Source: SURF-24 sp964537965 (GTDB lineage: Bacteria > Bacteroidota > Ignavibacteria > Ignavibacteriales > SURF-24). From it: a DNA stretch of 11,879 nucleotides. Within the stretch, counting starts at the first letter, position 1, and the number at the start of each line of letters is the position of its first letter. The position numbers were made by a program, and so were the translations under genes. Location: contig CAZIDB010000145.1 in the NCBI GenBank assembly GCA_964537965.1, forward strand, positions 1 to 11,879, given 5' to 3'. The notes beneath the pieces were generated by a model, which was given only the letters and a program-made list of their open reading frames with translations, searched no databases and had not been told where the DNA came from. This document shows positions 6,314 to 11,879 of the stretch, piece by piece.

Positions 6314-8566
6314 TTATGAAATCTCCAGCATCTTATCGATTCTGTCAAGATAATCCCGGATTACCAGCGGTTTATAGATTATATCGTTCACCCCTGCTAA
6401 AATATATTTTTTTGATTCATCTTTAATCCCCGGACTGCTAACTCCTAAAATCGGAGTAATATTATTTGAATTTCCAAGCCTTCTTATTTCCTTGGTTAAG
6501 ATGACTCCGTCCATATCAGGCATTTTCATTTCCAAAGCAATCAGGTCAAAACATTTATCTTTTACTTCTGCATATGCACTTTTCCCATTATTAGCAAATG
6601 TTACTGTATAGCCTGCTTCTTCAAGTATTCTTTTCTGCATAGAAATATTATATTCATCATCTTCAACAATCAGTACATTAAATTTATTCCTCAAAATTCT
6701 TAATTCATCAGAACCAATTTTACCATACTTAGCCATTGGTTCATTTACTCCTTTTATCTCGGAACTAATTTTCCTGTTGCTTTCTTTTTTAACAAGAAGT
6801 TTTATGTTAAAATAGAAATTGCTTCCTTTACCTTCCTCGCTTTCAATATTTATTTCACCACCCATCATATGTACAAATTCTTTGCATATTCTTAATCCCA
6901 AACCTGTTCCGCCAAATAATCTTTTATGCGAACTATCAACCTGTGAATAAGGCTGGAACAATCTACTAATCTTATCCTTAGGTATACCAATACCGGTATC
7001 CTTTACCGAAATTAATAAATTAGCTGTGTTACCAATAATTTCCTTTAAACCTACGGAAACGGATACTTCACCTTCTGTGGTAAATTTAATAGCATTGCTA
7101 AGCAGGTTCGTAAATATTTGTCTTATTCTAATCGGGTCTCCAATTAATAATAGCGGCACTTCATCATTAATTTTATAATTTATTGGAAGTACCTTTTCAT
7201 CTGCTAAAGATTTCACGGTTGTTATTGCATCATTAAGCACTTCTCTCAAACTGAAATCAATAGTCTCAAGTTCAATCTTACCCGATTCAATTTTAGAAAT
7301 ATCAAGTACATTATTAATTATATCAAGCAAAGAAGAAGCTGCAGATCGCGCACGGTTTACAAACAGCATCAGTTCTTCTTTATCATCGTATGCATCCTGT
7401 TCAATCAATTCAAGGTATCCCAAAACTCCGTTCATAGGTGTTCTTATTTCGTGACTCATGTTAGCAAGGAAAGTACTTTTAGCTTCATTGGCCTGCATTG
7501 CTTCTTTCGCAAGCCTATCCGATTTATTCTTTTCCAGTTTTAAAGCATCTTCTACATTTCGTCTTTCTCTATCTAGTATTTCCTCTTTTGTAATATCATG
7601 CATATTACCTTCATAGTAATATGTGTTTGTATCCTCATCAAGTATAAGTTTATCATTAAGCGAGACAATAATCTCCGAGCCATCTTTCTTTTTAATCGGA
7701 AGCCTGTAGTTTGTTACCTCTCCTTTTTCTTTAAGAATTCTTGAAAGAGTTCTTCTGTCATCCTGGTTACAATAGACTGAAGATTCGATATCTATCTGGT
7801 ATAATTCTTCTGCACTTTCATATCCAAGAATTTTTACCAATGCCGGGTTTACAGTTGTAAATTTTCCTTCCATAGTAGTCTGGAAAATACCTTCGGCAGA
7901 ATTATTGAACAGGGAGTGAAATTTCTTTTCCGATTCTTCCATCCTAAACGATTTTTCTGCCAGATCCATTCTCATTTTAAAATTAACCGCACTTGCCACA
8001 ATAGAAAGCATACCGAGGAATAAAATGAAAATAACCGATTCAAACATATTTGGAATGAAATAGATTGAACCGTTATTAAAGAAAATTGCCGAAGCAAAAA
8101 CAAGATTGTAATAAATTGCAACAATTATCTGGTTCTTAACTTCCCAGCTTAAAAATAAAGCTGAAGTAAAAATTACCAAACCGGCTATATGAGAATTGAA
8201 TTGCAAAGTTGAGGGGATTAAATAGATCATTATTGCCGAAACCAGCACAATCATCAACAATAAAAGATGAACAACGAATACTCTGTTATCTTTTTTATCA
8301 ATAAAAATTGAGTGAATCAGGATCAGAAAGCCAGTGAACGTCTGGAATAATCTTACAAAATAAATAGTGGTGGAATATTGTGTAAAATATCTCACTTCGA
8401 ATACAAGTGCAAAAATTCCTGCGATTGTAACAAGAAGCGAAATAACTTTTAGAGGAGAAATTAATAGTTTTTCAAGTTCTCCTTTTACCTTAGCATATTT
8501 GGTTGAAGAAAATGGTTGTTCCTGCTTAAAAATATATTGCGCAATGGAATTATTTTTTCTTTTCAT
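6314..8566 (-). CDS. Membrane hybrid histidine kinase with PAS domain and Glu-substituted receiver
   Basis: This 750-residue protein starts with six probable membrane helices (about residues 40-58, 67-90, 96-116, 125-141, 145-162, 174-194) joined by short loops, so no periplasmic sensor domain is present. A PAS domain covers about 213-328 (FNNSAEGIFQ, VNPALVKILGY, ITKEE), and a helical linker follows. The HisKA domain carries phosphoacceptor H372 in ANMSHEIRTPMNG. The ATPase domain has N491 (N box), D523 (DTGIGIP) and GGTGLGL. The receiver, about residues 630-750, keeps the acidic pair E635-D636, a Ser at the switch position (S710) and K732, but the phosphoacceptor position is E679 (gaa) instead of Asp. 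The kinase core looks intact; the receiver probably cannot take phosphate normally. It stands alone, with no response regulator beside it in this window, so its targets are unknown. No strong ribosome site is seen before the ATG. Confidence 0.94.
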   Translation of the reverse strand: MKRKNNSIAQYIFKQEQPFSSTKYAKVKGELEKLLISPLKVISLLVTIAGIFALVFEVRYFTQYSTTIYFVRLFQTFTGFLILIHSIFIDKKDNRVFVVHLLLLMIVLVSAIMIYLIPSTLQFNSHIAGLVIFTSALFLSWEVKNQIIVAIYYNLVFASAIFFNNGSIYFIPNMFESVIFILFLGMLSIVASAVNFKMRMDLAEKSFRMEESEKKFHSLFNNSAEGIFQTTMEGKFTTVNPALVKILGYESAEELYQIDIESSVYCNQDDRRTLSRILKEKGEVTNYRLPIKKKDGSEIIVSLNDKLILDEDTNTYYYEGNMHDITKEEILDRERRNVEDALKLEKNKSDRLAKEAMQANEAKSTFLANMSHEIRTPMNGVLGYLELIEQDAYDDKEELMLFVNRARSAASSLLDIINNVLDISKIESGKIELETIDFSLREVLNDAITTVKSLADEKVLPINYKINDEVPLLLIGDPIRIRQIFTNLLSNAIKFTTEGEVSVSVGLKEIIGNTANLLISVKDTGIGIPKDKISRLFQPYSQVDSSHKRLFGGTGLGLRICKEFVHMMGGEINIESEEGKGSNFYFNIKLLVKKESNRKISSEIKGVNEPMAKYGKIGSDELRILRNKFNVLIVEDDEYNISMQKRILEEAGYTVTFANNGKSAYAEVKDKCFDLIALEMKMPDMDGVILTKEIRRLGNSNNITPILGVSSPGIKDESKKYILAGVNDIIYKPLVIRDYLDRIDKMLEIS

Positions 8567-8688
8567 AAATAACTCGGTTTTCGTTCCTGCCCAACTTAAT
8601 AAATTTTTTTTAAAACAACATTATTAAATAAATTTAATCCTATAACTTTTATTTTAATTTCCTATTTTTCCGCTTAACTTAAGGTCAT

Positions 8689-8694
8689 AAAGGA
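8689..8694 (+). promoter_or_regulatory. Shine-Dalgarno site of the PAP2 phosphatase gene
   Basis: AAAGGA lies 5 bases before the ATG at 8700. A second ATG follows directly at 8703; the spacing favours the first slightly. The 133-base divergent gap before it is extremely AT-rich and shows no promoter that can be called with confidence on either strand. Confidence 0.6.
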
Positions 8695-8699
8695 TTAAA

Positions 8700-9257
8700 A
8701 TGATGGACTTTCTTTATTCAATTGATTTAAGTGTGTTTTATTTCTTCAATCATACCCTGTCATTTCCTCTTCTGGATAAATTTTTTGTTTTTATAACGGA
8801 AGCAAAGAACTGGATGATTACTTACGTTGTATTATGGTGTATACTATTTTTTAAAGGCGGCAAAAGAGGAAAGATTATTGCCGTTTTCTCTTTAATCGTA
8901 ATAACAGTTTCTGACCAGTTAAGCAGTTTTGTGGTTAAAAATCTTGTTGGAAGAATAAGGCCATGCAATGCTTTGCCTGATGTAAAAATCCTTGCCGGTT
9001 GTACGGATAGTTTCTCTTTCCCTTCATCTCATGCAGTTAACAATTTTGCTATTGCAGTGTTTGTAAACAAATTTTACCCCAAACTTAAATGGATATTATT
9101 TATTGTTGCTACCTTAGTATCTGTTTCAAGAATATACGTCGGCAGGCATTATCCTTCGGATGTTATTGGAGGTGCTGTTATCGGAAGCGCAATCGGTTAT
9201 ATGCTTTCTTTTATAACCGAAAAAATAATACTACATTTTTCCCCGGTACAGAAATAA
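8700..9257 (+). CDS. PAP2-family membrane phosphatase (undecaprenyl-PP or lipid phosphatase type)
   Basis: This 185-residue integral membrane protein has all three motifs of the PAP2/acid phosphatase family: K80-x6-R87-P88, then P108-S109-S110-H111, and S143-R144-x5-H150-x3-D154. H150 is the expected nucleophile and H111 the acid. Probable membrane helices lie at about residues 38-51, 58-75, 112-124, 130-143 and 155-172, with the catalytic motifs near the outer face. Such small proteins dephosphorylate lipid pyrophosphates, often undecaprenyl-pyrophosphate in cell-wall carrier recycling, or act on lipid A or phosphatidylglycerophosphate. The sequence does not settle which. The gene is divergent from the kinase and ends just before a hairpin terminator. 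A role in envelope lipid recycling would fit manB nearby, but the two genes are convergent, not co-transcribed. Confidence 0.93.
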   Translation: MMDFLYSIDLSVFYFFNHTLSFPLLDKFFVFITEAKNWMITYVVLWCILFFKGGKRGKIIAVFSLIVITVSDQLSSFVVKNLVGRIRPCNALPDVKILAGCTDSFSFPSSHAVNNFAIAVFVNKFYPKLKWILFIVATLVSVSRIYVGRHYPSDVIGGAVIGSAIGYMLSFITEKIILHFSPVQK

Positions 9258-9258
9258 C

Positions 9259-9284
9259 AAGGCAGTAAACCTGCCTTATTTATT
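9259..9284. terminator. Terminator between the convergent PAP2 gene and the 76-residue gene
   Basis: AAGGCAG (9259-9265) and CTGCCTT (9271-9277) form a perfect 7-bp stem with a 5-base loop, followed on the + strand by AUUUAUUUU. On the - strand the tail is GUUAUUU, weaker. It lies 1 base after the PAP2 stop. Confidence 0.8.
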
Positions 9285-9286
9285 TT

Positions 9287-9517
9287 CTAAAGCTGAGGGG
9301 CGTTTTCGTCCTTTAATGTCAGTTCTATTTTAAGACTTATCTCTGCGCCGCTGAATAAAGTATATTTAATATTACCAATGCTGCAGCGATAATCTTCACC
9401 AACCAGATCCGTAATAACTTTTGAAATGCCTGTCTCAAGAGAATCAATAGAAACCGACTTTAACTTATTGTGAAGTATTTTGTTGATGTCGATGTCTTTT
9501 TCATTTTCTGCTGCCAT
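9287..9517 (-). CDS. Hypothetical protein, 76 residues
   Basis: I do not recognise this protein. It has a charged N-terminus, a likely helix at about residues 10-40 (INKILHNKLKSV, TGISKVITDLVG), then two or three beta strands (RCSIGNIKYT, AEISLKIELTLKDE). It has no signal peptide, membrane segment or Cys pair, only a single Cys at residue 44, so it is probably a small soluble alpha/beta protein. The frame is supported by a GGGA sequence 7 bases before the ATG, by position 64 bases downstream of manB on the same strand, and by a terminator just after it. The strict fit into the gap and the ordinary amino-acid mix make it a real gene rather than a chance frame. Co-transcription with manB is likely; function is unknown. 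Confidence 0.7.
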   Translation of the reverse strand: MAAENEKDIDINKILHNKLKSVSIDSLETGISKVITDLVGEDYRCSIGNIKYTLFSGAEISLKIELTLKDENAPQL

Positions 9518-9581
9518 AATATTTCCCGTAAAAAGTTTATGATTTTTCTTTTAGACGATCACTTTGTTAAATGGTTTTGGG

Positions 9582-10928
9582 CTAATTTCTTATAGTATCA
9601 AGTAATTCTTTTGTCTTTTCTTCAAGAAGTTTTTCATCGCCTTTGGTCTCAACATTTAACCTTATTATTGGTTCGGTGTTAGACATTCTTACATTAAATC
9701 TCCAATTGCCATAATCTACACTTAAACCATCGGAATAATCTCTTTCACCGCCGGTGTACTTTAAGTCCAGCTCTTTTATTTTACCTGCCGCATCATTAAT
9801 TGTAGAATTTATTTCACCGGAGCAAGGGAATTCCTTTACCATTTCACCAACTAACTGAGAAAGAGTTTTGTTCTCTTCGGACATTAGCTGCATTACAAGC
9901 AGGAACGGTATCATACCACTATCAGAGTAAGCATTATCTTTAAAATAATGATGAGCAGACATTTCTCCGCCGTATATGGAATTTACTTCTCTCATCTTAG
10001 CTTTAATAAATGCATGACCGCTAACAGACTGAACTGCAGTCCCGTCATTTTCGGATACAATTTTTTGCGTATTCCAGACTAATCTCGGGTCGTGCACAAT
10101 TTTCTCACCGGGATTTTTCTTTAATATTGATTTAGCAAGCAAACCGACTATATAATAACCTTCAATAAAATTTCCCTTTTCATCAAAGAAAAAGCACCTG
10201 TCATAATCTCCATCCCATGCAACGCCAAGGTCGGCATTATTTTGCAAAACCGCATCATGTGTGGATTGACGGTTTTCCGGTAATAAAGGATTGGGAACAC
10301 CGTTAGGAAAATCTGAATCCGGGTTGTTGAAAATTTTTATCATTTTAATAGGAAGAATTTTTTCCAGTTCATTCAGTGCAAGTCCGGCGCAACCGTTGCC
10401 CGCATTAACAACAACTTTCAGCGGATTGATTTTAGTTTTATCATAAAATTTACTAAGGTTACTTATGAATTCATCCATTACATTAATCTTAGTTAGCTTA
10501 CCTTTCGGTAGTGCTAAAGGATTGAAGTCGTTATTCAGTACCATTTTTTCAACATCTTTCAATCCGGAATCATATCCTACCGGAACAGAATCTTTTTTAA
10601 CGAATTTCATCCCGTTATACTCAGGCGGGTTATGACTTGCAGTAATCATAATGCCACCGTCAGAGGATAAAAACGGTGTAGCAAAATAAATCATTTCAGT
10701 GCCGCATAGGCCAATATCAATTACTTCAACGCCGCTATCTGTTAAGCCGTTTGTTAATGCCTGTGAAAGTGATTCTGAAGATTTCCTTGCATCGTGCCCG
10801 ATTACAATTTTTTTTGCGTTTACTAATTTCGTATAAGCCCGGCCAATTTTATATGCTATCTCAGTATTAAGTTCAGAAGGAACTTTTCCTCTGATATCAT
10901 ACGCTTTAAATGCGGAAATTCTATCCAT
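9582..10928 (-). CDS. manB: Phosphomannomutase (ManB/CpsG type)
   Basis: This 448-residue enzyme interconverts mannose 6-phosphate and mannose 1-phosphate, the step before GDP-mannose in polysaccharide synthesis. Members of the family may also act on glucose phosphates. By eye it follows E. coli CpsG (456 residues) along its whole length: FKAYDIRGK at 7-15, the phosphoserine loop ITASHNPPEYNGMK with S98, the metal loop DGDYDR at 239-244, DEKGNFIEGYYIVGLLA, the sugar-specificity loop GEMSAHHYF at 321-329, and the phosphate-binding RMSNTEP at 414-420. All catalytic groups are present. An upstream in-frame ATG at 10997 would add 23 residues unlike the family; the ATG at 10928 has a strong GGGAG 5 bases before it and starts the protein where the family starts. 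No mannose-1-phosphate guanylyltransferase is in the window. The 76-residue gene follows on the same strand. Confidence 0.94.
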   Translation of the reverse strand: MDRISAFKAYDIRGKVPSELNTEIAYKIGRAYTKLVNAKKIVIGHDARKSSESLSQALTNGLTDSGVEVIDIGLCGTEMIYFATPFLSSDGGIMITASHNPPEYNGMKFVKKDSVPVGYDSGLKDVEKMVLNNDFNPLALPKGKLTKINVMDEFISNLSKFYDKTKINPLKVVVNAGNGCAGLALNELEKILPIKMIKIFNNPDSDFPNGVPNPLLPENRQSTHDAVLQNNADLGVAWDGDYDRCFFFDEKGNFIEGYYIVGLLAKSILKKNPGEKIVHDPRLVWNTQKIVSENDGTAVQSVSGHAFIKAKMREVNSIYGGEMSAHHYFKDNAYSDSGMIPFLLVMQLMSEENKTLSQLVGEMVKEFPCSGEINSTINDAAGKIKELDLKYTGGERDYSDGLSVDYGNWRFNVRMSNTEPIIRLNVETKGDEKLLEEKTKELLDTIRN

Positions 10929-10933
10929 CGGTT

Positions 10934-10938
10934 CTCCC
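10934..10938 (-). promoter_or_regulatory. Shine-Dalgarno site fixing the manB start at 10928
   Basis: Read on the - strand, GGGAG stands 5 bases before the ATG at 10928. No such site precedes the longer frame's ATG at 10997. Confidence 0.75.
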
Positions 10939-11017
10939 GTTTGATTACTTGTGTAAAATCGTAAAAAAAAATGATGAATAAAATAAAATTTTTTCATCTC
11001 AGATAAAAATCTTTAAT

Positions 11018-11025
11018 CAAATGTA
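11018..11025 (-). promoter_or_regulatory. Candidate -7 box for manB
   Basis: On the - strand this reads TACATTTG, a match to TAnnTTTG. It lies about 90 bases upstream of the manB start. No TTTG is found at the standard distance, so confidence is limited. Confidence 0.3.
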
Positions 11026-11028
11026 ATG

Positions 11029-11080
11029 GGTTGAAGGCAAATAGTTTTGTGTAAACGGTTGAAGTCAGGGTTCGGTTAAG
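11029..11080. repeat. Short direct repeats GGTTGAAG upstream of manB
   Basis: GGTTGAAG occurs exactly at 11029-11036 and 11057-11064, start to start 28 bases, with a one-base-shorter copy GGTTAAG at 11074-11080. They lie just upstream of the candidate manB -7 box, where activator sites could lie. Chance cannot be excluded for 8-mers. Confidence 0.3.
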
Positions 11081-11102
11081 TGACGCTGAAAACCTGCATT
11101 AA

Positions 11103-11133
11103 GGAATAAACCTTGAAAAGCTTAGGTTATTCC
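11103..11133. repeat. Imperfect hairpin in the manB-yjbQ divergent region
   Basis: GGAATAAACCT (11103-11113) pairs with AGGTTATTCC (11124-11133) apart from one bulged A, with a 10-base loop. No U-tract follows on either strand, so it is not an intrinsic terminator. It could be an operator or part of a structured RNA. Confidence 0.35.
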
Positions 11134-11253
11134 GCAGAATCCAAAAGTGTTAATTGATCAGCACAACAATCAGTTACTCGTATAGTTTTCGGAAAATAGA
11201 ATTAAGCAATCAAATTTCTTATTCAGCCTATTTATAGGGAAAATATTTACATC

Positions 11254-11285
11254 CTTGTTTATGCAACGGCCTTTCTATATGTTTG
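11254..11285 (+). promoter_or_regulatory. Bacteroidota-type promoter for yjbQ
   Basis: A -33-like CTTG at 11254-11257 and a full -7 match TATGTTTG at 11278-11285 are 20 bases apart, the spacing known for Bacteroidota primary-sigma promoters. Transcription would begin near 11292, leaving a very short leader that still holds the GGGA (11297-11300) before the ATG. Confidence 0.5.
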
Positions 11286-11304
11286 AAAAGTAATCCGGGA
11301 TGAA

Positions 11305-11724
11305 ATGGAAATAAAAACAAATTACATAGAAAGACAGACTAAAGGTTACAATGATATAATTGACATTACTGCCGAAGTGCAGGAGATTATTACTAACTCC
11401 AGGCTCTCAGAAGGAACTGTTTTGCTTTTTGTGGTTGGCTCAACCGGAGCTTTAACTACAATTGAATTTGAACCCGGTTTGAAGAAGGATTTACCTGAAC
11501 TTATGGAACGATTAATCCCTTCAGATAAAACATATCATCACGATGATACCTGGCACGATGGAAACGGTTATGCTCATTTAAGAGCTTCTCTGCAAGGACC
11601 ATCTTTAATAATTCCATTTTTTAACAAACAGATGCTCTTAGGAACCTGGCAGCAAATAATTTTTATTGATTTCGATAACAAGCCGAGGAAAAGGAAAGTT
11701 GTAGTTCAACTAACAGGAATATGA
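11305..11724 (+). CDS. yjbQ: YjbQ/UPF0047 family protein (secondary thiamine-phosphate synthase type)
   Basis: The 139-residue length matches this family (E. coli YjbQ about 138). The conserved core is present: TYHHDDTWHDGNGYAHLRAS at residues 76-95 with H79, D80, N87, H91 and R93, then the GPS turn at 98-100, the block LGTWQQIIFIDFDNKPRKRK from residue 112, and the final VQLTG. Family members form compact trimers with a His-rich pocket. Some E. coli and Thermotoga homologues show weak thiamine-phosphate synthase activity, but the physiological role is unsettled, so the product name should be read as a family label. A GGGA precedes the ATG. An out-of-frame ATG at 11300 opens only four codons. 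The next gene starts inside its stop codon (ATGA), so the two are probably translated together. Confidence 0.92.
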   Translation: MEIKTNYIERQTKGYNDIIDITAEVQEIITNSRLSEGTVLLFVVGSTGALTTIEFEPGLKKDLPELMERLIPSDKTYHHDDTWHDGNGYAHLRASLQGPSLIIPFFNKQMLLGTWQQIIFIDFDNKPRKRKVVVQLTGI

Positions 11725-11879
11725 TTTTGAAAAATTTTCTTATTAAAACTATTCTTCTTCCGATAATGATTTTTATGTTTGCCGGCTGGGGAAGAACAGG
11801 GCATCAGCTTATTAATAAAAAATGTGTTGATTACTTTCCGAATGAATTCAGCTGGTACGCTAAATGGAAAAACGATCTT
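11721..11879 (+). CDS. Start of a secreted zinc phospholipase C / S1-P1 nuclease-like protein (3' cut by window edge)
   Basis: An ATG overlapping the yjbQ stop by 4 bases (ATGA) opens a frame of 53 codons that runs off the window. Residues 1-22 form a signal peptide (MILKNF, then a hydrophobic core to MFAG). The mature start WGRTGHQLINKKCVDYFPNE matches the N-terminus of the bacterial zinc-dependent phospholipase C / S1-P1 nuclease superfamily, where the N-terminal Trp (by its amino group) and the following His take part in metal binding. W23 would become the first mature residue or close to it. The rest of the metal-binding set (further His and Asp) lies outside the window, so the enzyme class stays open. 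Translational coupling with yjbQ is likely; a functional link is not evident. Confidence 0.75.
   Translation, partial: MILKNFLIKTILLPIMIFMFAGWGRTGHQLINKKCVDYFPNEFSWYAKWKNDL

Larger units (their letters stand above)
10929..11304. other. 376-base divergent intergenic region between manB and yjbQ
   Basis: No gene is visible. It contains candidate promoters in both directions, three related GGTTGAAG-like elements at 11029-11036, 11057-11064 and 11074-11080 (the last one base shorter), and an imperfect hairpin at 11103-11133. The stretch at 11140-11250 shows nothing I can name. The first 69 bases would be an N-terminal extension of manB if the upstream ATG were used, which I reject. Confidence 0.6.

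Noticed and set aside
10929..10997. Extended N-terminus for manB from the ATG at 10997
   Set aside because: The 23 extra residues do not resemble the family start, and the inner ATG has a strong Shine-Dalgarno.
11300..11314. Alternative ATG just before yjbQ
   Set aside because: It is out of frame with yjbQ and reaches a stop after four codons.

Overview
The window looks like chromosomal DNA from a Bacteroidota/Chlorobi-group bacterium, most likely an Ignavibacteria-type lineage. The signs are a type IX secretion (T9SS) sorting tail with the YPNPFNP signature, AT-rich DNA, weak or absent Shine-Dalgarno sites at several genes, and -7 boxes of the Bacteroidota form TAnnTTTG. No rRNA, tRNA, insertion sequence, CRISPR array or prophage block is visible. 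The assignment is inference from motifs; no search was run.

Left third (1-4700, all + strand): a probable secreted-protein operon. It holds the 3' end of a gene with YD/RHS-like repeats, a small T9SS cargo protein (267-800), and two tandem paralogues of about 630 residues (852-2762 and 2805-4700). Each paralogue has a signal peptide, a phage-fibre-like N-terminal and stalk region, a hydrophobic alanine-rich segment, and a C-terminal module resembling the autoproteolytic intramolecular chaperone of phage tail spikes (motif GSGDYAEWLE), ending in a coiled coil. This fibre pair is the most interesting part of the window.

Middle (4701-8566): a 357-base non-coding gap with an inverted repeat and a possible promoter leads into ornithine aminotransferase rocD. 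A strong hairpin terminator follows, shared with a convergent hybrid histidine kinase on the - strand. The receiver domain of that kinase has Glu at the phosphoacceptor position where Asp is expected.

Right third (8567-11879): a PAP2 membrane phosphatase (+) converges on a - strand pair, a 76-residue protein of unknown function and phosphomannomutase manB. A 376-base divergent region follows, with repeats, a hairpin and candidate promoters. Beyond it is a + strand pair: yjbQ, overlapped by 4 bases by the start of a secreted protein resembling zinc-dependent phospholipase C or S1/P1 nuclease, cut by the window edge.

The housekeeping genes (rocD, PAP2, manB, yjbQ) do not form one pathway. manB and PAP2 both fit envelope and polysaccharide metabolism, and the left cluster fits cell-surface structures.
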